This document shows, one piece after another, positions 1 to 8,886 of a stretch of DNA of 64,000 bases. Under the pieces are notes generated by a model that was not told the DNA's origin, ran no database searches, and was given only the letters and a program-made list of their open reading frames with translations. How positions within the stretch are numbered: position 1 is the stretch's first letter; every line of letters starts with the position of its first letter. Origin of the DNA: Lewinellaceae bacterium (lineage in GTDB: Bacteria; Bacteroidota; Bacteroidia; Chitinophagales; Saprospiraceae); the NCBI GenBank assembly GCA_020636435.1, contig JACJXX010000002.1, positions 2,790,001-2,854,000 of the forward strand, written 5' to 3'. A program made the translations under genes and the position numbers.

Positions 1-1217
1 CGGTCGTCGGCAGTGCCGCAATCGCCCAGCACCCAGGCGCGCACCGGCTGAATGCTACCGTGGGGAGGAGAAGTTTTAAAGAAGTAATTGAGCGTTCCGC
101 CCGCCGCCATTCCGGCGTTGTCGCCAATGGCGTAGTAGTATCGGGTGTTGGGCGCCAGGCCAGTTAGGGTTATTTCATGGTTGGTCCGGGCGCCGCTTTG
201 TTCCACCGTTTGCGTGAGGCTGCCTGGGCTGGCGCCATACCAAACCATGCTGTTCGTGGCAGCGCTGGTCCGCCATTTGATTACCATGCTGGCCGGCGTT
301 CCCGATTGCAGGTAGGGGCCCCGGATTACCTCTGCCAGGCGAGGGGATACAGGGGTGCTGGGATCTGGCGATGGAACAGCCGTCTTTGAAACGGCAGCCT
401 CTCTGTCCGGGCTGTTTCTGCTTTTTTCCTGAACCTGGCGGCTTTCCGTTGCCGGCTGCTGCATCAACTGCAGGACTTGTGTTCTTTTGGCCAGCCATTT
501 ATCCTTGCGGGGCAGGGGCGCCATAATCTGGTTGATGCGCTGGAGGGCGGAGGCGTAGCGGCCGGCGCTTATTTCAAGTTCCACCAGGCGGCTTTGGAGG
601 GAAATGATATCGCCCAGGCGCTTGAGTCCTTCCTCCAGGGCTTCAATGGCCTGTCCGTACTGCCCGGGGTAGGCCAGCAGCATCCCGTCCGCCAGCTTAA
701 AATAATCATCCGGGCGGATGGCATTGTCATTTTTCAGGGCAGCCATGGTTCGCAGGTCGGCCACTGCCTGGATAAACTGGCTCTGCTTCTGATAAATAGA
801 GGCTCGGGTTTCGTATCCAAAGGGGTTGCGGGGTTCCTGCTCCAGAAAAATATTGATGTGGAGCAAAGCCTGCTCCAGGGCGCCGGTATCCCGGTACAAC
901 TGGGCCATGGGAAGGTGGCAAATCTGATAAGACGGCTCCAGTTGAAGCGCCGTGTGGAAATCTTCCAGCGCCAGGCCGATATCTCCGTGTTCCTGGTACA
1001 GCAACCCGCGTTCGAACCTAAGCAGGGCATCCTCCGGGCTTTCTTCCACCTGGCGGCTTTTCCGTTCGATGGCCTCATGCAGGCTGCCGTGCGCCAGCGC
1101 ATGGCCCGTTGGCCATCCCGTTATCAGAACGAGTATCCACATCTGGCTTGCATTCCGGAAGCTTTTTTGAAACAAATCCAACCATAAAAAGATAACAGAG
1201 TGTCCATTCAAGATCAT
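1..1217 (-). CDS. Secreted TPR/purple acid phosphatase-like protein, partial (runs off left edge)
   Basis: The reading frame is open from position 1217 to the left edge, so only the N-terminal ~405 residues are visible. I chose the ATG at 1215-1217 because the hydrophobic leader then lines up with that of the paralogue at 2262-8405 (LFQKSF against YFQKAI, then AHGSLHEAIERKSRQ against AHGSLHDVIERKSRQ). The ATG at 1140-1142 is a possible shorter start. After the signal peptide come TPR-like repeats (about residues 50-270), a linker, then a purple-acid-phosphatase FN3-like domain (GPYLQSGTPASMVIKWRT, LTGLAPNTRYYYAIGD). The first metallophosphatase motif, VLGDCGT, lies at the edge. The family removes phosphate from esters at a binuclear metal centre outside the cytoplasm. 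The next gene on this strand is its closest relative, so the pair is probably a tandem duplication. The C-terminus and any T9SS tail are not visible. Confidence 0.85.
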   Translation of the reverse strand, partial: MILNGHSVIFLWLDLFQKSFRNASQMWILVLITGWPTGHALAHGSLHEAIERKSRQVEESPEDALLRFERGLLYQEHGDIGLALEDFHTALQLEPSYQICHLPMAQLYRDTGALEQALLHINIFLEQEPRNPFGYETRASIYQKQSQFIQAVADLRTMAALKNDNAIRPDDYFKLADGMLLAYPGQYGQAIEALEEGLKRLGDIISLQSRLVELEISAGRYASALQRINQIMAPLPRKDKWLAKRTQVLQLMQQPATESRQVQEKSRNSPDREAAVSKTAVPSPDPSTPVSPRLAEVIRGPYLQSGTPASMVIKWRTSAATNSMVWYGASPGSLTQTVEQSGARTNHEITLTGLAPNTRYYYAIGDNAGMAAGGTLNYFFKTSPPHGSIQPVRAWVLGDCGTADD

Positions 1218-1354
1218 AGGGATATTGGTTGAGTGTAAGGGGGATGTCCATTTATACGCAGGAAACCGGGGCCATGTTGCCTGTAAGGCCGATAACTAAA
1301 TGGCAAAATATTGTCCGCAGCTTCGTATCTTGGAGGCAACCAAGCTTTCTAACC

Positions 1355-1888
1355 ATGCAATTGCCGGAAATCATTGAAACCGAACGCCTGCTGATACGCC
1401 CCTTCCGGTCGGCCGACCTTCCCTCTTTCCTCGACTTCATGCTCGACGAAATGGCTACCGAGTACCTAACCTTCACGGAGGAGCAAAAAACGGAGGAGGG
1501 CGCTAAAGCCCTGTTTTGGCAGGTCATTGAAAGTTACCGCACCGGCGAGCCCATCCCTGCCCTGGCCATTGTGGATAAGGAAACCGGGCTGTTCATGGGG
1601 TCCTGTGGTGTGTCGCCCCTGGATGAAGTAGGCGTTATCGAATGTTACTACAGCCTGCTGCCCAAGTACTGGGGCATGGGCTTCGCTACTGAAGCGTCCA
1701 AAGCGCTTGTTGGGTATTACATCCGCCAGGAAGAAGTGAGGGCCGTCAGGGCATTCGTCAGCCCCAGCAACCCCCGGAGCATCCACGTGGCGGAACGCAT
1801 TGGCATGCAGGCGCTGGGGGAGGGGAGGCATCCCTTTTCCGGACTGGAGGGGCTGGTATATGAGATGCGGGGGAATGATGGTGGCTGA
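1355..1888 (+). CDS. GNAT family N-acetyltransferase (RimJ/RimL type)
   Basis: The 177-residue product begins MQLPEIIETERLLIRPF, the usual opening of ribosomal-protein-alanine acetyltransferase-like GNAT proteins. It continues with a GNAT fold: central strands GSCGVSPLDEVGVIECYYSLLPKYWGMGFATEA, where GMGFATEA is the acetyl-CoA pyrophosphate loop, and a late SNPRSIHVAERIGMQ motif typical of the family. An upstream ATG at 1229 would add 42 residues with no family resemblance, so the internal ATG is preferred. It transfers acetyl from acetyl-CoA to an amine substrate that cannot be named from sequence. It stands alone, with the phosphatase genes on the other strand at both sides. Confidence 0.85.
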   Translation: MQLPEIIETERLLIRPFRSADLPSFLDFMLDEMATEYLTFTEEQKTEEGAKALFWQVIESYRTGEPIPALAIVDKETGLFMGSCGVSPLDEVGVIECYYSLLPKYWGMGFATEASKALVGYYIRQEEVRAVRAFVSPSNPRSIHVAERIGMQALGEGRHPFSGLEGLVYEMRGNDGG

Positions 1889-1930
1889 GTAGTACGGCTT
1901 AGGAAGCGAAGCGTTGATTGTTTGTTCTAA

Positions 1931-2005
1931 GTAGTCGGACAGATTTAATTTTGGTATAAACCAAGGCTTAAGTCCGAGCGCAATAGAAAATTGCGCCCCG
2001 ACAAC
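1931..2005. repeat. Dispersed intergenic repeat, copy 1
   Basis: About 75 bp starting GTAGTCGGACAGATTTAA and ending TTGCGCCCCGACAAC recur almost unchanged at 29637-29704. Within and just after this copy, 1981-1993 (CAATAGAAAATTG) is inverted at 2021-2033, giving a hairpin that the second copy only half keeps. It fills the gap between the convergent GNAT and phosphatase genes. Confidence 0.8.
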
Positions 2006-2069
2006 GCCACCTCGGGCGCCAATTTTCTATTGGGGTCAAACTTAAGGCCCAGATTTAAATTGCGTTTCG

Positions 2070-2228
2070 TTCGCGAGAGACTCTGCCTTCGTCAAGACTA
2101 CGGCGGACAAAGTATATCCCGATGCGGGATAATTGGCCCGTACGGGCGTGAGCCGCCAAAAGTAGTGATTTACGCCAGTCTGGAGACTGGCAAGTTCCAC
2201 CGTATCGCGTCTTGTAGACGCTCGCGAA
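2070..2228. repeat. Cluster of short hairpins in convergent intergenic gap
   Basis: An outer inverted pair, TTCGCGAG (2070-2077) and CTCGCGAA (2221-2228), encloses a run of perfect small hairpins: ATCCCGatgCGGGAT (2116-2130), GCCCGTACGGGC (2136-2147), GCCAGTCTGGAGACTGGC (2174-2191) and GCGTCTtgtAGACGC (2207-2221). No coding frame here resembles a protein. It could serve as a bidirectional 3-prime end or be a palindromic mobile remnant. Confidence 0.6.
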
Positions 2229-2261
2229 CATTCCGATTTATAGTTAAATGTGTCCGCCTGC

Positions 2262-5200
2262 TTACTCCTTTTGAATAATGAATTTAGCAGATTGAATGGT
2301 TTGGCCGGCAAAGAGCTGAAGGAAGTAGATGCCCCCCGGCAGCTGCAGCCCTTCCATGGCGATGGTGTTGCTTCCGGGCCTGATCTCATGTACTTCGCTG
2401 ATTACCAACTGCCCGTTTATGTTTCGGGCCTGCAACTGTACTTTCCCTTCTACGGTGCTGGTAAATTCCACCCACAGCTCCTGGCTTCCCGGGTTGGGGT
2501 ATACCCGAATGGCGCCAATTTCATCGGGGTGGGCTTCTTCTGTTCCAGCCTGGAAGGGCTGGCTGAATTCTTCCCTGGCGCTGCCTTCAGTGGCTACGCC
2601 GGCAGGGGCGGAAAGCGATGAGGCGCCGAAATATTCCACACAAAGCTCCGGCGCCTCCGAAGATGAGCTATTGAAAGATTTGGCCACCCGGCGCCCCGTG
2701 CCATCGATCAGGATCACGATGGAACTGGAGGAAGCATAACCACTCTTGTTCACGATCTCCTGGATGATGGCGGAAATGTCCGGCGTCTGCTGATCCAGGC
2801 CGGCGCTGCCAACAGATTGCCAGGCTGGCGGTTGCCAGTTTACTGTAGCAGTGGTTCGGGAGCGGCTGCTGATATTAGAGCTGCTGTTGGCAAAGGCAGC
2901 GGCGTTGTTGCTGTCCTCGCCGTAAATAGTGAGTAGGCAGGGGTTATCGTTGCGGGTTTCGTCCACCGTAAATTGTATGTAAGCGTTGGCGATGGCCGCC
3001 CCCGCCGGAATATTGTGCCCGTTAAACCTCAACCCAATGGTTTGATTCCCTCTAAACCCGTCATAAACCAGCTCCAGGTCGCTATTGCTCAAACTGACAC
3101 TTCCATACCAGCTCTCTTCGGCGTCATCGTTGCCATTGCTGATTTGGGAACAGCTCAGAGTGGGCGATGAACCGCCGCCGGCGCAGGTGCAGTCAGCCTG
3201 AATGGTTTCCCCAAAGGTGGTGGGGTCGCCGTCCTCGCAGGGGTCGCCGGGCTGGTAGGCAATGGTTGGGTCGGCGTCATTGCAATCTACGTCGGAGCAA
3301 ACCCCGTCGCCGTCGTTATCGCCGGTGATAATGGCGGGGTCGTTGTCATCGCAATCTTCATTGGAGCAAACCCCGTCTCCATCCGCGTCGCCCCAGCCAG
3401 TGCAGGCAGTAGGCGTGCCGGCACAGATGCAATTGGCGCCGACCACGTCGTTTACGGTGGTGTTGTCTCCGTCGTTGCAGGGGTCTCCAATATTGGCCGA
3501 AAGGGCCGGGCAATCGGGCGGCACCAGTGAATATTCCACGCACAACTGAGGAGCAGAGCTAGAAGAGCCGTTATAGGATTCCGCCGTGCGCCGGCCGACG
3601 CCGTCAATGATAACAACGATAGCGCTACCGGCAGTATAACCGCTGCGGCTGACTACTTCCTGAATAATCGAAGCAATGTCCGGCGTTTGCTGTGCGCTTC
3701 CGGCGTCTCTGACAGACACCCATTGCGGTGGCTGCCAGGCCACTGTGGCATTGGCCTTCGGGCGGTTGCTGATATTATTGCTGCTGCTGGAGAAAGCCGG
3801 GGCATTATCGCTGGCCTGGGCGGAGATCGTAAGGTTGCATGGATTGTCGTTGCGGGCCTCGTCCACTGTGAATTGAATGTGCGCTTCGGCAATGGTTGCC
3901 CCCTGAGGGATATTGAGGCCGGTAAACCGCATGCCAATAACCTGGTTGCCGCCGTCATAAGTTAATTCCAGGTCACTACTGGTAAGGCTGACGGAACCAC
4001 TGCTTCTTTCTTCAGCGTCATCATTGCTCGAATTGACTCTGGCGCAGGTGTTATAAACAGCAGAAACGCCGCTGCAACTGCAGTCCGGTTGAATAACGTC
4101 TCCGAAGGTGTTTGGGTTGTCATCATTGCAGGCGTCGCCGGGTTGTGTGGTGATGCTCGCATTGTTGTCATTGCAATCCGTTGTGGCGGGCACGCCGTCG
4201 CAGTCCATGTCATTGGTGTTGGTAGAAATGACGTCCGGGTCGTTGTCGTCGCAGTCTACACTGGATGGCACGCCGTCGCAGTCCATGTCGTTGGCGTTGC
4301 TTCCTACAGCGGCATTGGTATCGTCGCAATCCATGGCGGTGGGTACGCCGTCGCAGTCCGCGTCGTTGGAGTTGGTTGTAATGATGGTGGGGTCGTTATC
4401 ATCGCAGTCGATGCCGGCGGGCACGCCGTCGCAGTCCGCGTCATTGGTGTTGGTTGAAACGACGCCCGGGTCGTTGTCGTCGCAGTCGATGCCGGAAGGC
4501 ACGCCGTCGCAGTCCGCGTCATTGGTGTTGGTTGAAACAACAGCGGGGTCGCTGTCGTCGCAGTCCATACTGGCAGGCACGCCGTCGCAGTCCGCGTCGT
4601 TGGTGTTGGTAGAAACGACGTTGGGGTCGCTGTCGTCGCAGTCGATGCCAGTTGGCACGCCGTCGCAGTCCATGTCGTTGACGTTGCTGCCAATAGCGGC
4701 ATTGGTGTCGTCGCAGTCCATGGCGGTGGGAATGCCGTCGCAGTCCGCATCGTTGGTGTTGGTAGTAACGATGGTGGGATCGTTATCGTCGCAGTCGATG
4801 CCGGTGGATACGCCGTCGCAGTCCGCGTCGTTGGAGTTGGTAGTAATGATGGTGGGGTCGTTATCATCGCAGTCCATGCCGGAGGGGACGCCGTCGCAAT
4901 CTGCATCGTTGGTATTGGTTGAAACGACGTCCGGGTCGTTGTCGTCGCAGTCGATACCGGAGGGCACGCCGTCGCAATCTGCATCGTTGGTGTTGGTTGA
5001 AACGACGTCCGGGTCGTTGTCGTCGCAGTCGATGCCGGATGGCACGCCGTCGCAATCTGCATCGTTGGTGTTGGTTGAAACGACGTCCGGGTCGCTGTCG
5101 TCGCAGTCGATGCCGGTGGGCACGCCGTCGCAGTCCATGTCGTTGGCATTGCTTCCAATGGCGGCATTGGTGTCGTCGCAATCTATGGCAGTGGGAATGC

Positions 5201-8200
5201 CGTCGCAGTCTGCATCGTTGGTGTTGGTGGAGGTGACGTTGGGGTCGTTATCATCACAGTCAACCCCCAGGCAAACGCCGTCGTTGTCATTATCGCCGAT
5301 GCCGGTGCAGGCGGTGGCGGTGCCTTCGCAGATGCAGTTGGCATTGACGGCGTCATCGATGGTAGTGTTGTCGCCATCATCGCACGCGTCGCCAATATTA
5401 GCAGAAAGGGAGGGGCAATCGAAAGAAGGCGGCGCAGTAGTGTATTCCAAACACAATTGTGGAGCATTAGCGGAAGAGCCGTTGTAAGATTCCGCCGTCC
5501 GCCGTCCGGTTCCATTGATTAAAATGACGATGGAGCTGCCCGAGGTATACCCGCTTCGGTCGACGATTTCCTGAATGACAGGAGAAATATCAGGTGTTTG
5601 CTGGGCAGGGCCGGCATCGCCGACAGAAGCCCAGGTGGGCGGCTCCCAGGCGATAGCAGCATTGGTTGCAGGACGGTTGGAAATATTATTGCTGCTGCCG
5701 GAAAAACCAGGCGCATTGTCGCTGGCTTGACCGTAGATGTTGAGTACGCAGGGGTTATTATTGCGGGTTTCGTCTACGGTAAACTGGATAAAAGCATTGG
5801 CAATAATTGCTCCCTGAGGGATATCGAGGTTGTTAAACCGCATTCCTACAATTTGATTGCTTCCATCGTAAACCAATTCCAGGTCGCTGCTGGTCAGTCC
5901 AACGGAGCCGCTGCTTTTTTCCTCCGCATCATCGCTGCTGCTGTTGACCCTGCTGCAGGCCTGGATGCTTCCCGCAGAAATGTTGACGGGAGAAGAAGTA
6001 GCATAGTTGTCGTCATTGTCTCTAGCCCTGGCCTGGATGGAGTAATTTCCCGAGCCCGGAATTTGCCAATCAATGGAGTAGGGGGCCGTATTATCCACTC
6101 CTACTGTGGCGCCGTTGACCAGAAAAACAATTTCTGCAATGGTTCCGTCGCTGTCGGTAGCCAGTGCCTGCAGCGACAGCAGTTGGGGGGAGCTGTAGTA
6201 AGCCCCGTCGGGAGGAGCGCTGACCGAGACGGAAGGCGGGTTTCCAACCGGGGTGGACTTTTGCATGGTGAAGTAGTCCAGAACGGTTCCGTTGGTGCCG
6301 ACGAACCGAAGGTCGAGTTGCGGCCCGGTTATTTCGAGAGACAAAGAGCCAAGCGTGGAACTGCTGTAATACATGGCCGGGTGGTTCAGGCTACCCCCGG
6401 AGGTCTTGCCTGAACATCCGGCGACGACGTAAACGGCACCGTCCGGTGGGGTAGGGCCGGCGGCGATTTTTTGGTAGGGGCCGTCTCCATTGGCCTGGCC
6501 ATTGCCGTTGTCTATGATCATCGAAGGCTGCAGGGTGCCGGATGAACCGTAGTGGCCTTCCAGCAGGAAAGAACGTTCGTAAGAATGGCTGTGCCCGCTC
6601 ATGACGAGGTCCACGCCGTTGGCCTCCAGGATGGGCAGCACATTTTCCCGCATTTCTCTAAGGCTGGATTCGGAATCGGAATCGTGGGAACCTTTGGAAT
6701 AGGGCGGATGGTGCCAGTAGACAATGGTCCAATCCTGGGTATTTGCCTGAAGGTCGTTTTCCAGCCAAACCAGCATGGGAGAGCCGGGATCCCTGCCCGG
6801 CCCGTATTCAGAATCCAGGATGATGAAATGAACGTTGGCGTAGTCGAAAGAATAATAAGCTTCGGTTCCGGAGGGCAGGCCGCCGGCTTCGCCGTTTTTG
6901 GGAAGGGTGAAAATATCGAAGTAGGGGTCGAGTTGGTTGACGGAATTGCCGATGTCAATATCGTGGTTGCCGATCGTCGGCCAAAGCACGGACTGAATGA
7001 GCTTTTCTTCGTACATGTCCTGAAACAAAGCCGCCTGGTATTGCTGGTCCGTACCGGTATCATAGGCATTGTCTCCCAACAAAAGGATGAGGTCAGTATG
7101 AGCATTGCCGATGTAGTTGTAATAGCCATTGCGCACCGCGCGGGCGTTGCTGTTGCCGGTGCCGCAATCGCCCAGCACCCATGCCCGGACCGTTTGCGTG
7201 GAGCCGGGATTCGGCGAGGTTTGGAAGAAATGGTTGGCGTCCCCTCCGGCAAGAATGCCGGCGTCGTGGCCCACGGCGTAATAATAACGGGTGTTGGGCG
7301 CCAGGCCGGTTAAGATGATGACGTGGTCGGTTTGGGAGCCGCTAACCGCTGCGCTCATGTTGAGGTTGGCGGGGTCCGGCCCGTACCAGATTTTGCTGTC
7401 GGTGGCCACATCGGTCCGCCATCTGGCCGCCATGCCGGTGGGCGACCCCATTTGCAGATATGGGCCTCGGGTTACTGCCAGCATGGCGTTGCCGGAGGGC
7501 AAAGGAGAGGGCCCCGCCGTTGCATTGCCCGGGTTATTCAGGCCCGTAGCAGGGGCTTTCGCCTCAGAAAAATCCTGCCTGTTCAAAACCAGGGCTTCTT
7601 GCCGGGCCTGCCGGTACGCTTCGAAAGCCTCTTCCGGCTGCCCGTTCCGCTCCAGGATTTGCGCTTTTTTGGCCAGCCATTTTTCTTTGCGTTTAAGAGG
7701 TGCCATGATCCTGTCGATACGCTCCAGGGCTGCGGCACAGCGGTTGCTTTCCAGTTCCAGTTCCAGGATTCTGCTTTGAATGGAAATGATGTTGCCCAGC
7801 CTCCGGAGGCCTGCTTCGAGTACGCCGATGGCTTCATCATAATCGCTGGGCGATCCTATTAATATGGCGTCCGACAACCGGAAATAATCTTCCGGGCGGA
7901 TGGCGTCGTCATTTTTTAGCATTACCACCCGGCGCAGGTCGGCTACCGCTCGCGCCTTCCAGCCCAACGACTGGTAAACGGCGGCTCTGGCCTGGTAGGC
8001 GAACGGGTTGTTCGGCTCCTTTTCGATAAGGAGGCCGATGTGGTACAGCGCCTTGCGCACCCGGCCGCTTTTCAGGTAAAGCTCGGAAAGCGGCAGGTGG
8101 CAGACGTGATAGCCGGGCTCCAGTTGCAATGCTCTGTGAAAATCAGACAAGGCCAGCCCTGTTTCGCCGTGTTTTTGGTAGAGCATGCCGCGCTCGAATA

Positions 8201-8405
8201 AGGCGAGGGCGTCGTCCGGGTTCTGTTCTATTTGCCGGCTTTTTCGTTCGATAACGTCGTGCAGGCTGCCGTGGGCCTGTGTGTTATTGGCCGGCAGCAA
8301 GGCAAGGCAAAGAATAATGAAAGGGAAATACTTTTTGATTGCTTTTTGAAAATAGCAAAGGGCCGAAAGGGCCAAATGGGGTAAAGGTAGCTTTTGCATT
8401 TGCAT
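2262..8405 (-). CDS. Giant secreted TPR-purple acid phosphatase with MopE-like repeat array and T9SS sorting domain
   Basis: 2047 residues. Order: signal peptide (1-45); TPR-like repeats (about 50-270); FN3-like phosphatase N-domain (RGPYLQMGSPTGMAARW, ~300-400); calcineurin-like phosphatase with all family motifs (LGDCGT, GDNAYD, GNHD, HHPPY, GHSHSYERS; ~405-690); an Ig-like domain with PPDGAYYSSPQ. Then come three copies of a ~150-residue beta-rich module (each with SSDLELVYDG or similar, GMRF, QFTVDE, QQTPDI, GRRTAESYNG) separated by Asp/Cys-rich arrays. It ends in a T9SS type A domain (VYPNPGSQELWVEF ... FIIQKE). Unlike typical phosphatases of 400-550 residues, most of this protein is a putative calcium- or metal-binding stalk. 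It is probably exported by T9SS and displayed on the cell surface. It is the intact paralogue of the gene at the left edge. The substrate is unknown. Confidence 0.9.
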   Translation of the reverse strand: MQMQKLPLPHLALSALCYFQKAIKKYFPFIILCLALLPANNTQAHGSLHDVIERKSRQIEQNPDDALALFERGMLYQKHGETGLALSDFHRALQLEPGYHVCHLPLSELYLKSGRVRKALYHIGLLIEKEPNNPFAYQARAAVYQSLGWKARAVADLRRVVMLKNDDAIRPEDYFRLSDAILIGSPSDYDEAIGVLEAGLRRLGNIISIQSRILELELESNRCAAALERIDRIMAPLKRKEKWLAKKAQILERNGQPEEAFEAYRQARQEALVLNRQDFSEAKAPATGLNNPGNATAGPSPLPSGNAMLAVTRGPYLQMGSPTGMAARWRTDVATDSKIWYGPDPANLNMSAAVSGSQTDHVIILTGLAPNTRYYYAVGHDAGILAGGDANHFFQTSPNPGSTQTVRAWVLGDCGTGNSNARAVRNGYYNYIGNAHTDLILLLGDNAYDTGTDQQYQAALFQDMYEEKLIQSVLWPTIGNHDIDIGNSVNQLDPYFDIFTLPKNGEAGGLPSGTEAYYSFDYANVHFIILDSEYGPGRDPGSPMLVWLENDLQANTQDWTIVYWHHPPYSKGSHDSDSESSLREMRENVLPILEANGVDLVMSGHSHSYERSFLLEGHYGSSGTLQPSMIIDNGNGQANGDGPYQKIAAGPTPPDGAVYVVAGCSGKTSGGSLNHPAMYYSSSTLGSLSLEITGPQLDLRFVGTNGTVLDYFTMQKSTPVGNPPSVSVSAPPDGAYYSSPQLLSLQALATDSDGTIAEIVFLVNGATVGVDNTAPYSIDWQIPGSGNYSIQARARDNDDNYATSSPVNISAGSIQACSRVNSSSDDAEEKSSGSVGLTSSDLELVYDGSNQIVGMRFNNLDIPQGAIIANAFIQFTVDETRNNNPCVLNIYGQASDNAPGFSGSSNNISNRPATNAAIAWEPPTWASVGDAGPAQQTPDISPVIQEIVDRSGYTSGSSIVILINGTGRRTAESYNGSSANAPQLCLEYTTAPPSFDCPSLSANIGDACDDGDNTTIDDAVNANCICEGTATACTGIGDNDNDGVCLGVDCDDNDPNVTSTNTNDADCDGIPTAIDCDDTNAAIGSNANDMDCDGVPTGIDCDDSDPDVVSTNTNDADCDGVPSGIDCDDNDPDVVSTNTNDADCDGVPSGIDCDDNDPDVVSTNTNDADCDGVPSGMDCDDNDPTIITTNSNDADCDGVSTGIDCDDNDPTIVTTNTNDADCDGIPTAMDCDDTNAAIGSNVNDMDCDGVPTGIDCDDSDPNVVSTNTNDADCDGVPASMDCDDSDPAVVSTNTNDADCDGVPSGIDCDDNDPGVVSTNTNDADCDGVPAGIDCDDNDPTIITTNSNDADCDGVPTAMDCDDTNAAVGSNANDMDCDGVPSSVDCDDNDPDVISTNTNDMDCDGVPATTDCNDNNASITTQPGDACNDDNPNTFGDVIQPDCSCSGVSAVYNTCARVNSSNDDAEERSSGSVSLTSSDLELTYDGGNQVIGMRFTGLNIPQGATIAEAHIQFTVDEARNDNPCNLTISAQASDNAPAFSSSSNNISNRPKANATVAWQPPQWVSVRDAGSAQQTPDIASIIQEVVSRSGYTAGSAIVVIIDGVGRRTAESYNGSSSSAPQLCVEYSLVPPDCPALSANIGDPCNDGDNTTVNDVVGANCICAGTPTACTGWGDADGDGVCSNEDCDDNDPAIITGDNDGDGVCSDVDCNDADPTIAYQPGDPCEDGDPTTFGETIQADCTCAGGGSSPTLSCSQISNGNDDAEESWYGSVSLSNSDLELVYDGFRGNQTIGLRFNGHNIPAGAAIANAYIQFTVDETRNDNPCLLTIYGEDSNNAAAFANSSSNISSRSRTTATVNWQPPAWQSVGSAGLDQQTPDISAIIQEIVNKSGYASSSSIVILIDGTGRRVAKSFNSSSSEAPELCVEYFGASSLSAPAGVATEGSAREEFSQPFQAGTEEAHPDEIGAIRVYPNPGSQELWVEFTSTVEGKVQLQARNINGQLVISEVHEIRPGSNTIAMEGLQLPGGIYFLQLFAGQTIQSAKFIIQKE
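4125..5300 (-). repeat. 78-bp tandem repeats encoding 15 MopE-like metal-binding units
   Basis: Fifteen consecutive 26-residue units of the form DCDGVPSGIDCDDNDPDVV followed by STNTNDA lie inside the phosphatase gene, with two more degenerate units near 3240-3400. The pattern matches the putative metal-binding motif family seen with MopE. Units carrying TNAAIGSN in place of DPDVVSTN occur as numbers 2, 8 and 13, which shows that blocks of five or six units were duplicated together. Confidence 0.9.
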
Positions 8406-8886
8406 GGGGGGTAGGTGTTCATTAATTTAAGGCTTGTATTCGGTTTTTGGCAGAGTCGGATTGAGCGTCAGGTTTGCAGGGTAACAGTACCTGTTAAAGG
8501 GTAAAAGGCGGTATTTTCGAAGTAAAATGAATCAACTCACCCCTGTACAACAATTAGACAGGGAGAAACGGTAAGGGTATAATAATTTGATAGTGGGTTC
8601 AAAATAGGAAAAAAATGCGAATTATTCCAGCCTGATGGCAGGTTATAAATTGTAAAGTAAGTATTGAGCTTTTTTTTTACTGCCCTAACCCCTATTCAAC
8701 CCCTATCCATAATAGCCATTATTTGAGGGATGGGCGTCATATTTTGGGAAGCCTTTTGAACAGAACGCGTCTGCCTGCTGTGATACAAGGTCGGCAGGCA
8801 ATGGTTTTGCCTCCCAAATCCGTGCAAATCCGCTGCATCTGCGTCAATCCGCGTTCCATTTCACCCTAATTTCCACCCCTCAGCTA
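8406..8886. other. Intergenic region upstream of the phosphatase gene
   Basis: 481 bp between two minus-strand genes, AT-rich in the middle. It holds a short perfect hairpin TAACAGtacCTGTTA (8482-8496), a GCCTGC/GCAGGC pair near 8773-8799, and at 8816-8857 a member of a dispersed repeat family. I see no convincing coding frame. Confidence 0.6.
8816..8857. repeat. Dispersed GGATGACGC-type repeat, copy
   Basis: Read on the minus strand this is GGAACGCGGATTGACGCAG then ATGCAGCGGATTTGCACGG. It aligns with copies at 22701-22741, 28476-28684 and 59281-59365. It lies just downstream of the aminopeptidase stop codon. Confidence 0.7.

Noticed and set aside
4108..5487. Long plus-strand reading frame opposite the Asp/Cys repeats
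   Set aside because: It is an antisense shadow of the 78-bp repeat array; its Ser/Leu-rich repeat text mirrors the real frame.
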